The notes under the pieces were generated by a model that saw only the letters and a program-made list of their open reading frames with translations, ran no database searches and was not told the DNA's origin. This document shows positions 51,040 to 58,526 of a DNA stretch of 64,000 bases, piece after piece. The stretch is from JAHQVK01 sp036788295 (GTDB lineage: Bacteria > Myxococcota > Kuafuiibacteriia > Kuafuiibacteriales > Kuafuiibacteriaceae). Position 1 is the first letter of the stretch, and each line of letters starts with the position of its first letter. The stretch lies in assembly GCA_036788295.1 (NCBI GenBank), contig DAIQNR010000022.1, positions 5,664 through 69,663 on the forward strand. Reading direction: 5' to 3'. Both the position numbers and the translations under genes were made by a program.

Positions 51040-51882
51040 CTACCGCCGGACCTGCTGGAACTGGGCGGTGAGCCGGGTGAGGTCGCGCCGGTAGCGCAAG
51101 GCCCGCAGCACCGCCACCACGGCGAGCCCGGCCATCACCCCCGACATCATCACCGCGCCGATGATCCAATTGAGCAGCTTCTTGCGCTCGCCCGCGCACA
51201 CCTCGATGCCGAGCACCCGCTCCTTCTCGGCGCAGCCCACCGCGGGATCGATGACCGGTGGGCGCGAGACGTCCGGCTCGGGACCGGCGTCCGCCCCGCC
51301 GGCAGCCATCAGCAGGACGTCGACCTCGGCCGCTCGGATCTCCGGCAACTTCGCTTGCACATGGCGCTGGATCTCCTCCCGCGAGGCTGGGGGTGCCCCC
51401 GAGCCGTCGCGCATGTACACGAGGATCACCGAGGCCTTGGGCCTGGGACGCTCCACGGTCTCGTCCCGCAGCGGATCGTCTTCGGGGATGGACACCGCCG
51501 CCTCGACCGAGACCACCCGCGGGATCTGGCGGAGGGCGTTCACGATGTCCCCCTCCACTCCGACCACCCGCTTGGCCCGCTCCTGCTCCCCGGTGGGGAT
51601 CATCCCGCCGCCCTCGAAGATCTCGCGGGTGCCCGCCCGCGGCCGTTCGGGCAGGTTGTGCCGCTCGAGCACCTCGAGCGCGGCCGAGAGCTCGGACCCG
51701 GGGACGCTGATGTTGAAGCGGAGGTCTCGGGAGGACTCGTCCTTCATCTTTCGAGCCTCGAGCCCGGAACGCTGCAGCAGCACCAGGATGCGGTTGGCCT
51801 GCCGCTCCTCCTGCTGGTGGGCGATGGTCTCCTGCGCGCAAGCGGACGCGAGGAGAAGCAGGATCGGGGTGAGCGAGCGCAT
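51040..51882 (-). CDS. SctJ/YscJ-family inner-membrane ring lipoprotein (orphan)
   Basis: A 280-residue protein of the YscJ/PrgK/FliF-N family. Signal peptide with lipobox LASAC; first ring-building domain EERQANRILVLLQRSGLEARK with LRFNISVPGSELSAALEVLERHNLPER; second domain ERAKRVVGVEGDIVNALRQIPRVVSVEAAVSIPEDDP, ASVILVYM and IQRHVQAKLPEIRAAEVDVLLM; then a TM helix (IIGAVMMSGVMAGLAVVAVL) and a basic tail. In type III secretion SctJ forms the inner ring of the basal body. No other T3SS gene is visible. It lies 3 bp after mlaD in the mla operon, an unusual place, suggesting a ring or channel role in envelope lipid traffic or coregulation. The length is slightly above SctJ (about 245). Confidence 0.85.
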   Translation of the reverse strand: MRSLTPILLLLASACAQETIAHQQEERQANRILVLLQRSGLEARKMKDESSRDLRFNISVPGSELSAALEVLERHNLPERPRAGTREIFEGGGMIPTGEQERAKRVVGVEGDIVNALRQIPRVVSVEAAVSIPEDDPLRDETVERPRPKASVILVYMRDGSGAPPASREEIQRHVQAKLPEIRAAEVDVLLMAAGGADAGPEPDVSRPPVIDPAVGCAEKERVLGIEVCAGERKKLLNWIIGAVMMSGVMAGLAVVAVLRALRYRRDLTRLTAQFQQVRR

Positions 51883-51885
51883 GGT

Positions 51886-53421
51886 TCAGTTCCCTCCGGA
51901 GAGCGCGGCGCCGCCCACGAGGGCGAGCATCGTCTTCAGGTCCTCGTCGTTGAAGCGGACTCCGAGCCCGAGGAAAAAGTCGAGCGTGCCTTCGTTGAGC
52001 GCGTCCTCGATCCCTCCATGGGCATAGATGTATGGGATGATTTGCATCTCGGCGAGCGCCTTGACCCGGGGAAAGCGGTCGTCTTCGCCGAAACGGTTGA
52101 GATCGAAGAGGAAGCGGAGCCTATCCTCCAGGAAGAACAGGTTGGCCCCGACACCGCCAGAACCTTCGATGATGCCGAATCGCAGCTGGAGAAACGAGAT
52201 CCGCTTGGCGAACATCAGCGAGAAATTGAACCCCTCCGTCACCCTGGTCCGCCGCTCCCGGTACCGAAAGGTTCGCCCATCGGCGGGCGAGGTGGTCTCG
52301 ACGTCCTCGGTGATGACCTCCCGCACCCCGCGAGGATCGTTGACGACCTCGAAGATGTAGGCCTTGTCCTCGAAGGGCTGGAGGGTGAACTGCACGTAGT
52401 TCTTGGCCGCCCCGCCCCGAATCTGGAACTCGGAGCGAAGATCCACCCAGGTCTGTAGCCGCGCGATCCCACCGACGAGGGAGTTGATGCCTTCCGCGGC
52501 CTCGGCGATGTCCTGGTGCAGCTGGTCGTCGTTCACCAGCTTGCCCACCGTCCCCTCCCCATCGTCCACCTTCTCGGTGATGCTGGCGACGTTCGTCAGC
52601 GAGCGGTTGAGCGCGTCGAGCGACTCGCGCAGGGACCGGACCGACTCGTCGAGGTCGTCGTCCTTCGCCCCGGCCACCATGCGCTCCACGCTCTCCGAGG
52701 TGCGCCGGATGCTGGCCGCGATCGCCCTCGTGTCCTCGACGATCCGGTCGATGTCATCGTCCTTGTCCTTCGAGATCGTCTTCAGGTCGGCGGTGAAGTC
52801 GTCGATGTTGCGAAGGATGGACTCGAGCCGCCGGGTGTTGGCGTCGATGTCCTTTCGCACCGACTCGGTGATGGTTCGGGCCGCCGCGACCGCGCCCTGG
52901 ATGTCGTCCACGATCCGCTGAAACGGCGCCGGCTCGCCATCCCGGCCAGCGATCAGGCCACGAAGCGACTCCGCGATGGCGCGCACCTCGTCGGTGATGG
53001 CGTCGATGTCGGACTTCGACCGGACGTTCTTGATCTCACCCCCCGGCGGGATCTTGGGCCGGCTCGCGGACCCCGGGGTGAGCGCGAGCTTGTAGTCGCC
53101 GAGCAAGGAGATGGCGACTTTCTCCACGGCGGCGTCCTCGTACAGCTCGATTCGCTCCTCGATGTCGAGAAAGACCCGGGCCTTCGACCCCTCGAGCTCG
53201 ACTCTGCCGATCCGCCCCACGTCGATGCCGGCGACCTGGACCCGAGACGCCGGCTCGAGCCCGAGCACGTCGTCGAACAGGGCCGAGACTTCGTAGCTCT
53301 GTGAAGAACCAACTCCGCGGGTGCTCACGATCTGGAGGAACACGACGAACGAGACGAACGCCGCCGTTACGAACAGCCCGACCTTGAGCGGGGTGAACAG
53401 CTTTTCGATCGAGCTGGCCAT
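51886..53421 (-). CDS. mlaD: MlaD-family MCE-domain substrate-binding protein
   Basis: A 511-residue protein. An N-terminal TM helix (KVGLFVTAAFVSFVVFLQIV) anchors it in the inner membrane. The MCE domain spans about 38-120 (YEVSALFDDVLGLEPASRVQVAGIDVGRIG; LLGDYKLALTPGS). A long helical part (140-330, DDIQGAVAAARTITESVRKD, LDALNRSLTNVASITEKVDD) can form a periplasmic tunnel, and a beta-rich C-terminal region (FNFSLMFAKRISFLQLRFGI, DFFLGLGVRFND) resembles an outer-membrane barrel-like tail. It is much longer than E. coli MlaD (183 aa) and closer to PqiB/LetB-like or chloroplast TGD2-type proteins. It binds phospholipid for the MlaEF ABC transporter. Its ATG overlaps the mlaF stop (TGATG). Confidence 0.9.
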   Translation of the reverse strand: MASSIEKLFTPLKVGLFVTAAFVSFVVFLQIVSTRGVGSSQSYEVSALFDDVLGLEPASRVQVAGIDVGRIGRVELEGSKARVFLDIEERIELYEDAAVEKVAISLLGDYKLALTPGSASRPKIPPGGEIKNVRSKSDIDAITDEVRAIAESLRGLIAGRDGEPAPFQRIVDDIQGAVAAARTITESVRKDIDANTRRLESILRNIDDFTADLKTISKDKDDDIDRIVEDTRAIAASIRRTSESVERMVAGAKDDDLDESVRSLRESLDALNRSLTNVASITEKVDDGEGTVGKLVNDDQLHQDIAEAAEGINSLVGGIARLQTWVDLRSEFQIRGGAAKNYVQFTLQPFEDKAYIFEVVNDPRGVREVITEDVETTSPADGRTFRYRERRTRVTEGFNFSLMFAKRISFLQLRFGIIEGSGGVGANLFFLEDRLRFLFDLNRFGEDDRFPRVKALAEMQIIPYIYAHGGIEDALNEGTLDFFLGLGVRFNDEDLKTMLALVGGAALSGGN

Positions 53422-54173
53422 CAGTTCTTCCGAAACCAGGTGCCGAGGAAGCGGCTGACGAAGGGGTGCGGCGAGGCTTTGACCTCTTCAGGAGGGCCGT
53501 AGGCGACGATCTCACCTTCGTACAGAAACGCGATCCGGTCGGCGACGTTGAACGCGGACGCGATGTCGTGGCTGATCACCACCGAAGTCACCCCGAGGCT
53601 CGTCTTGGCCTGCTTGATCATCTCATCGACGTAGTCGGTGGTGATCGGGTCGAGGCCGGTGGTGGGTTCGTCGTACAAGACGATCTTGGGATCCATGATG
53701 ATCGCCCGGGCGAGCCCCACCCGCTTTCGCATCCCCCCGGACAGATCGGCCGGGAACTTGCTTTCGACCCCGCGCAGATCGAACAGCGCGAGCTTCTCGG
53801 CCACCTTCGCCCGGACCTCGTCCTCGGAGAGGTCCTTTCGGTGCTCGCGAAGGGGGAAGGCGACGTTCTCGAGCACGGTCATGGAGTCGAACAGCGCCGC
53901 CCATTGAAAGACCATGCCGAACTTCGCCCGCAGCTGGGTGAGCGCCTTGCCGGAGAGGTTCGCGATGTCGTCCCCTTCCACCACGATCCGGCCCTCGTCC
54001 GGGCTGAGCAGACCGATGAGATGCTTCATCAGCACCGATTTGCCGCTGCCCGAGCCGCCGAGGATGACCGTGGTCGTCCCGGTGGGGAAGTCGAGGCTGA
54101 TGTCCCGGAGCACCCGGTTGTCCCCGAACGATTTGGAGACCCGCTCGGCGCGGATGATCGGCGTCTCGCTCAA
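53421..54173 (-). CDS. mlaF: Mla-type ABC transporter ATP-binding protein
   Basis: A 250-residue ATPase with Walker A GGSGSGKS near 40, Q-loop VFQWAALFDSM, signature LSGGMRKRVGLARAI and Walker B IVLYDEPTTGLDP, H-loop SVVISHDI. ALFDSMTVLENVAFPLREH and the KRVGLARA form are typical of MlaF. It drives lipid transport between inner and outer membrane. The start is TTG at 54173, overlapping the mlaE stop by 4 bp (TTGA) and giving LSETPIIRAERVSKSFGD; the frame continues upstream but only as the alternate frame of mlaE. Coupled to mlaE before and mlaD after it. Confidence 0.93.
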   Translation of the reverse strand: MSETPIIRAERVSKSFGDNRVLRDISLDFPTGTTTVILGGSGSGKSVLMKHLIGLLSPDEGRIVVEGDDIANLSGKALTQLRAKFGMVFQWAALFDSMTVLENVAFPLREHRKDLSEDEVRAKVAEKLALFDLRGVESKFPADLSGGMRKRVGLARAIIMDPKIVLYDEPTTGLDPITTDYVDEMIKQAKTSLGVTSVVISHDIASAFNVADRIAFLYEGEIVAYGPPEEVKASPHPFVSRFLGTWFRKN

Positions 54174-55024
54174 AACGTCGTCCCCTGCTGGAAGTACAGG
54201 ATGAGGGTGGTCAGCACATAGTCGATGACGAGCACGGTCACCGAACCGGAGACCACCGTGCGGGTGGCGGCGATCCCGACCCCCTGCGAACCGCCGGCGG
54301 CGCTCATGCCCTTCTGGCACGCGATGAGCGCGATGACGAAGCCGAAGACCGCCGACTTGAACAGGCCGCCGAGCACGTCGGCGAGCTCCACGTACTGGTT
54401 GATTCGGCCCATGAAGGTGCCGTGGTCGATGCCAGCCTGAAACACCGACACCACCCAGGCCCCGACGAAGCCGACCAGGTTGAAGAGCATCGTGAGCAGG
54501 GGCATCACCAAGGTCATGGCGAGCACCCGGGGAACGGCGAGGTACTGCACCGGGTTGACCGCCATCGTGGACAGGGCGTCGATCTGCTCGCTCACCTTCA
54601 TCGTCCCCAGCTCGGTGGCGATGGCCGATCCGGCCCGCCCGGTCACCATCAGGCCGGCCATCACCGGGCCGAGCTCCCGGGTGATCGAGATGACCACCGT
54701 CGCTCCCACCAAGGACTCGGCGTTGAACGTCTTGAACGCGAACGACGACTGCAGCGCGAACACGAGACCGGTGAACAGCCCGGTGAGCAGAACGATGAAC
54801 AGGGACCCGACGCCGATGAACTCGCATTGCTGAAGGAGCAACGAGAGCCGGTAGGGGGGCCGAAGCGCCCATGCCACGACCTGAATTCCGAGCAAGCTCG
54901 TCTCCCCGACCTCCTTGAACAGCTCGAGCACGATCCGGCCCACAGCCTCGAACGGGGCCCGAAACGCAGCAGCGAGCGAGCTTTCCGCCGAAGGACCGGC
55001 GCTCGGCTGGGGTTGTGCGGACAC
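54170..55024 (-). CDS. mlaE: Mla-type ABC transporter permease
   Basis: A 284-residue permease starting with GTG. It has the MlaE family features: an amphipathic N-terminal helix (FEAVGRIVLELFKEVGE), about five TM helices (SLFIVLLTGLFTGLVFALQ, VLAMTLVMPLLTMLFNLVGF, FGFVIALIACQKG) and the conserved loop VISITRELGPVMAGLMVTGRAGSAIATELGTMKVSEQIDAL (read in two halves), followed by NPVQYLAVPR. With MlaF and MlaD it forms an inner-membrane phospholipid transporter that maintains outer-membrane asymmetry. It is the first gene of mlaE-mlaF-mlaD-sctJ; MlaA, MlaB and MlaC are absent from the window. 46 bp upstream lies the fasciclin lipoprotein gene's stop. Confidence 0.92.
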   Translation of the reverse strand: MSAQPQPSAGPSAESSLAAAFRAPFEAVGRIVLELFKEVGETSLLGIQVVAWALRPPYRLSLLLQQCEFIGVGSLFIVLLTGLFTGLVFALQSSFAFKTFNAESLVGATVVISITRELGPVMAGLMVTGRAGSAIATELGTMKVSEQIDALSTMAVNPVQYLAVPRVLAMTLVMPLLTMLFNLVGFVGAWVVSVFQAGIDHGTFMGRINQYVELADVLGGLFKSAVFGFVIALIACQKGMSAAGGSQGVGIAATRTVVSGSVTVLVIDYVLTTLILYFQQGTTF

Positions 55025-55070
55025 GGGGTGAGGCTATCCCACGGTCCCCGCTGCTTCGCCAATCCTCGCA

Positions 55071-55886
55071 TCACCTCGAAACGAGGCCGTCCACCGGGTG
55101 AAGGACCCCGTCGCTCAGCCGCAGCTCGGGTCCGAGCACCGAGGCCCCCCCGATTTCGACGCGATCCTGGGTCGCGGTGGCGGTGATCGCGCCGGCGAGC
55201 GACGGGAGCGGACCGGCGAGCCCGGATCGGGGGAACACCCCGACGAGGATGTGCCCGCCGAGCGCCGCCTCGTCCCCGGGCTCGATCCCGGACAGCGCCG
55301 AGGGCGGGGGCGCGAGCACGGTGACCCCGCCCGCCTCGAGCGCCGCGGCGACCGACGGCACCGACCGGAGCAGCTCGAGAAACCTCTCGTGTTCGGGGGC
55401 CTCGAGGGCGTCGAGCACCGACGGCGGGCGCATCCAGCGGTCGAGCCGGTGAAGAACGCCGTTGTCGGCGGCCACGTCGAACACCGACGACAGCGCAGCG
55501 CCGTCGAAGCTGGCGCGCTCCGGGTCGCTCTCGATCGTGGTACCGGCGAGCGTCGGGAGCGGTCCGCCGCGCAGGGCGAGCCCGGCGGGGACGACGCCCT
55601 CGACCAGGTGGTGGAGGACCCAGTTCTCGAGCAGGACCGGGTCCTCGGGGGCTTCGGACATCCCCGCGGGGGCGAACACGGTCAGCGGCTCCGGCGCAGA
55701 CAGCCTGCTCTCGAGACCCACGTCACGGACGGCGGCTTCGAACCCGAAGGCGTCGGTCTGCCGAAGGAGCAAGAGCAGGTTGCCCGGGCCGGGCAGCGCG
55801 TCCGCAGCGCCCGCGTCGCGGACGGTGGAGGGGCCGGAGTCTCCGCAGGCGGCGACGAGGAGAAGAGCGGTCCAGCGGGGAGCCAC
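55071..55886 (-). CDS. fasciclin-domain lipoprotein
   Basis: A 271-residue protein starting with GTG. Signal peptide with lipobox LVAAC (MAPRWTALLLVAACGDSG). Two fasciclin (FAS1) repeats: about 40-150 (LLLLRQTDAFGFEAAVRDVG, LTVFAPAGM, HHLVEGVVP, ADNGVLHRLDRWM) and 155-270 (FLELLRSVPSVAAALEAGGV, TVLAPPPSA, GGHILVGVFP, LRLSDGVLHPVDGLV). FAS1 domains mediate adhesion or surface interactions. The second repeat is more divergent. It lies 74 bp downstream of another fasciclin lipoprotein gene on the same strand and probably arose by duplication or shares its transcript. Confidence 0.85.
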   Translation of the reverse strand: MAPRWTALLLVAACGDSGPSTVRDAGAADALPGPGNLLLLLRQTDAFGFEAAVRDVGLESRLSAPEPLTVFAPAGMSEAPEDPVLLENWVLHHLVEGVVPAGLALRGGPLPTLAGTTIESDPERASFDGAALSSVFDVAADNGVLHRLDRWMRPPSVLDALEAPEHERFLELLRSVPSVAAALEAGGVTVLAPPPSALSGIEPGDEAALGGHILVGVFPRSGLAGPLPSLAGAITATATQDRVEIGGASVLGPELRLSDGVLHPVDGLVSR

Positions 55887-55960
55887 CAGCGTGTCCTACC
55901 AGAGACGGCCGCCGGTGGCTCGGCCCGCTGACCGGGTCGAAGACCGCTTCGGTGCGAAGG

Positions 55961-56890
55961 TCAGTTCATGGGCATCAGCACGCCGTCGATGAGGTGCACG
56001 ACGCCGTTCAGCAGGCGGATGTCGGTCTCGGTCACCGAGACCTCGTTGCCCATCCCGTCGGTGAGGGTGACGGCGGCGCCGTCGATCGCCACCGTGATGT
56101 CCCCGTTCAGGGTTCCGACCGGGCCGGCGGCCAGATCGGTGGACAGCACCTGGCCCATGACGACGTGGTGGGAGAGGATCGCGTCCACCTGCGCCTGGCT
56201 CAGCTCGGCCAGGTTGATGCCCTCGAAAGCCGAGTTGACCGGAGCGAACACGGTGATCGGGCCGGAGGCGAGCGCCTCCTGCACCGCGGGGGACGCCGCG
56301 CCGACCGCGGCGAGCAGGGTGGACAGACCGTCGGTCGCGGCGACCGCCTCGGGGATGGTCGGGGGCACCATCACCGCGTCGAGCAGGTGAACGATGCCGT
56401 TCGAGGCCTCGACATCGATGCCGTCGGTGTTGATGGCCGCGCCGCCGATGGTGGGGGGCGTCGCCATCGCGTCCACCGCGATGGTCGTCTTCGCGAGCGT
56501 GGTGTGGGACGGGGCGCCGAGCACCGCCTCGGACCGGTTGGTCCCGGCCACGACGTGGTGAAGCAGGACGTTGGCGAGCAGGCCCGGGTCGGTCGGAGCC
56601 GCCGAACCGAGCGCGGTGAAGGCGGCGTTGCTCGGCGCGAACACGGTGAACGGACCGGGGCCGGCCAGGGTCTCGGCCAGACCGGCGGTCGTCGCCGCCA
56701 TGAGCAGCGAGCTCAGGCCGGCCGCTTGGGCGGTCTCGACGATGTTCGACGGGGCGGTGCCGGTGTCGGACGAACCGGTATCGGTCACGCCGGCGTCGGC
56801 CGGGGTGGTGTCTTCGTCGTCGCCGCAAGCGAAGGCCACGCCGAGCACGAGCGGGGCGAAGAGCAGGTGGTTTCGGTGCATTTTGGTCAT
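55961..56890 (-). CDS. fasciclin-domain lipoprotein
   Basis: A 309-residue protein. ATG 56890 has AGGAG 7 bp upstream and gives a signal peptide ending in lipobox AFAC. An Asp/Thr-rich tether (DDEDTTPADAGVTDTGSSD) precedes two canonical FAS1 repeats, about 50-180 (LLMAATTAGLAETLAGPGPF, TVFAPSNAAF, LLHHVVAG, SNGIVHLLDAVMVP) and 185-309 (LLAAVGAASPAVQEALAS, TVFAPVNSAFEG, SHHVVMGQVL, LNGVVHLIDGVLMP). It is likely surface-exposed and adhesive. The promoter-like TTGCAA/TCTAAT pair upstream supports it as first gene of the fasciclin pair. Confidence 0.92.
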   Translation of the reverse strand: MTKMHRNHLLFAPLVLGVAFACGDDEDTTPADAGVTDTGSSDTGTAPSNIVETAQAAGLSSLLMAATTAGLAETLAGPGPFTVFAPSNAAFTALGSAAPTDPGLLANVLLHHVVAGTNRSEAVLGAPSHTTLAKTTIAVDAMATPPTIGGAAINTDGIDVEASNGIVHLLDAVMVPPTIPEAVAATDGLSTLLAAVGAASPAVQEALASGPITVFAPVNSAFEGINLAELSQAQVDAILSHHVVMGQVLSTDLAAGPVGTLNGDITVAIDGAAVTLTDGMGNEVSVTETDIRLLNGVVHLIDGVLMPMN

Positions 56891-56972
56891 GAGGGGCTCC
56901 TTTGGGACCGGGGAGACCCGGCCGTTCGGGAACCCTAGATTCCGTCCAGATCCGCCACCAAAGGAACAGCGC

Positions 56973-57000
56973 ATTAGACCGAAATATCATGTAGTTGCAA
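56973..57000 (-). promoter_or_regulatory. sigma-70-like promoter candidate for the fasciclin gene
   Basis: Reading the minus strand, TTGCAA (57000-56995) and TCTAAT (56978-56973) are separated by 16 bp. Five of six -10 bases match the consensus. The surrounding sequence is A/T-rich compared with the region. The expected start of transcription is near 56966, about 76 bp before the fasciclin ATG. Confidence 0.5.
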
Positions 57001-57073
57001 ATACTTAATACCCCATACCAGCTCGGCGGCCGAGACGCCGGTCGACACGATGTCGACACCTTTGTCACGCTTG

Positions 57074-57090
57074 TCTATCGTTTTGATAGA
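57074..57090. promoter_or_regulatory. short inverted repeat upstream of mtaB
   Basis: TCTATC at 57074-57079 and GATAGA at 57085-57090 form a perfect 6-bp inverted repeat around GTTTT, 46 bp upstream of the mtaB start, in an A/T-rich patch. It could be an operator or a weak hairpin. A directly repeated GTCGACAC (two copies, 11 bp apart, ending near 57061) lies just before it. Confidence 0.35.
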
Positions 57091-57136
57091 AACCAGAGCC
57101 TTGCGTGGTCCGCTCACCCCGGATTTCATCGCGAAC

Positions 57137-58504
57137 ATGGACGTCGGTCAGGACGACAGCCCGAGGCCGTCGGCGGGGGCGACCGCCACCTATTGCGTGC
57201 TCACGTTCGGGTGCCGGGTGAACCAGGCCGACTCCGCAGGGGTGGCGGCCGAGCTCGAGCGGGGCGGCCTCGAGCGCACCCGGAGCCCCGCGCAGGCCTC
57301 GGTGGTGGTCCTCAACACCTGCACGGTGACCCACCGGTCCGACGCCGACGTGCGAAAGGCGGTGGCGCGGCTGAAGCGGGAGGCGCCCGAGGCCAGGGTC
57401 GTCGTGACCGGCTGCTTTGCCCAGCGGGACCCGGCGGCGGCGGCGGCGATCTCTGGCGTGGGCGCGGTGGTGGGCAACGCCCACAAGTCCCGACTTCCGG
57501 TGCTGACCGAGGCCTTGATCCGAAGCCCGGTGGGCGACCCGCTCGTGGTGCACTCGGCGATGGACAGCCACGCGCTCGATGCCCTGCCCGTCGAGCCGGT
57601 GACCACCGTGCTCGACCGCACCCGGCCGTTCGTGAAGATCCAGGATGGCTGCGACGCCCACTGCACCTACTGCATCATCCCGGAGGTCCGAGGTCGGGCT
57701 CGCAGCGCCGACCCGGTGCGGGTCGAGGCGGCGGTCCGGACGCTCATCGCCGCTGGCCACGCCGAGATCGTGCTCGCCGGCATCCACCTCGGAACCTACG
57801 GCCACTCCCGCGAAGACGGAGGCAACGAGACCCTCGAGGGGCTGACGAGGCGGCTGCTCGAGCTCCCTGGGCTCCGTCGGCTGCGGCTGTCGTGCATCGA
57901 GCCGATGGCGTTCCCGGAGGGCCTGTCGCGGCTCGCCAAAGAAGAGCCCCGGCTCGCTCCCCACTTTCATCTGCCCCTGCAGTCCGGCAGCGACCGGATC
58001 CTGAAGCGCATGGTCCGCCCCTACCGCGCCGCCGAGTTCTCGCGGCTGCTCGACCGGATCCGGGCCGACGTGCCCGACGCCTGCCTCGGGACTGACGTCA
58101 TCGTCGGCTTTCCCGGCGAGACCGACGCCGATTTCGCCGAGACCTGCCGCTTCGTCGAGGCCTCGGGTCTTCATTATGTCCATGTCTTCTCCTATTCGCC
58201 GCGAAGCGGGACCCCGGCGACCAGGCTCGATGGCGAGCTCGGCTCCGCGGTGATCAAGGCCAGGGCGCGCGAGCTCGGCGCGGTCGGCCGCCGGCTCTGG
58301 CGGAGCTTTCTCGACCGGCAATCGGGTCGGACCAGGCCAGCCGTCGTGCTCGAGCCGGACCCGGGCCACCCGGGGCGCTCCCGGGCGCTCACCGACAACT
58401 TCGTGCCCGCCGACGTGAACGCGGCCCTCGCGCCGGGGCGCGACGTTCGACTCAGGGTCCTCGAGCGCCGCGGGGACCGGGTGCTGGCGGAGCTGGCGAG
58501 CTGA
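57137..58504 (+). CDS. mtaB: tRNA t6A37 methylthiotransferase
   Basis: MtaB adds a methylthio group to t6A37 of ANN-decoding tRNAs. The 455-residue radical-SAM protein has the N-terminal UPF0004 domain with three cluster cysteines (TFGCRVNQ near 25, LNTCTVTH near 59, VTGCFAQ near 92). The radical-SAM motif CxxxCxxC is in QDGCDAHCTYCIIP near 174; HFHLPLQSGSDRILKRMVRPY and DVIVGFPGETDADF are further signatures. The C-terminal TRAM-like stretch is VNAALAPGRDVRLRVLERRG. TFGCRVNQ rather than T.GCQ.N separates it from MiaB and RimO. ATG 57137 gives the standard N-terminus. Convergent with the HDAC-like gene (22 bp between stops). Confidence 0.93.
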   Translation: MDVGQDDSPRPSAGATATYCVLTFGCRVNQADSAGVAAELERGGLERTRSPAQASVVVLNTCTVTHRSDADVRKAVARLKREAPEARVVVTGCFAQRDPAAAAAISGVGAVVGNAHKSRLPVLTEALIRSPVGDPLVVHSAMDSHALDALPVEPVTTVLDRTRPFVKIQDGCDAHCTYCIIPEVRGRARSADPVRVEAAVRTLIAAGHAEIVLAGIHLGTYGHSREDGGNETLEGLTRRLLELPGLRRLRLSCIEPMAFPEGLSRLAKEEPRLAPHFHLPLQSGSDRILKRMVRPYRAAEFSRLLDRIRADVPDACLGTDVIVGFPGETDADFAETCRFVEASGLHYVHVFSYSPRSGTPATRLDGELGSAVIKARARELGAVGRRLWRSFLDRQSGRTRPAVVLEPDPGHPGRSRALTDNFVPADVNAALAPGRDVRLRVLERRGDRVLAELAS

Positions 58505-58526
58505 TTTCTGCCACTTCGAGCCAGGG

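Noticed and set aside
51040..51882. Evidence for a type III secretion system in the window
   Set aside because: Only the SctJ-like ring protein is present; no SctV, SctN, SctC, SctR-T or needle gene is visible.
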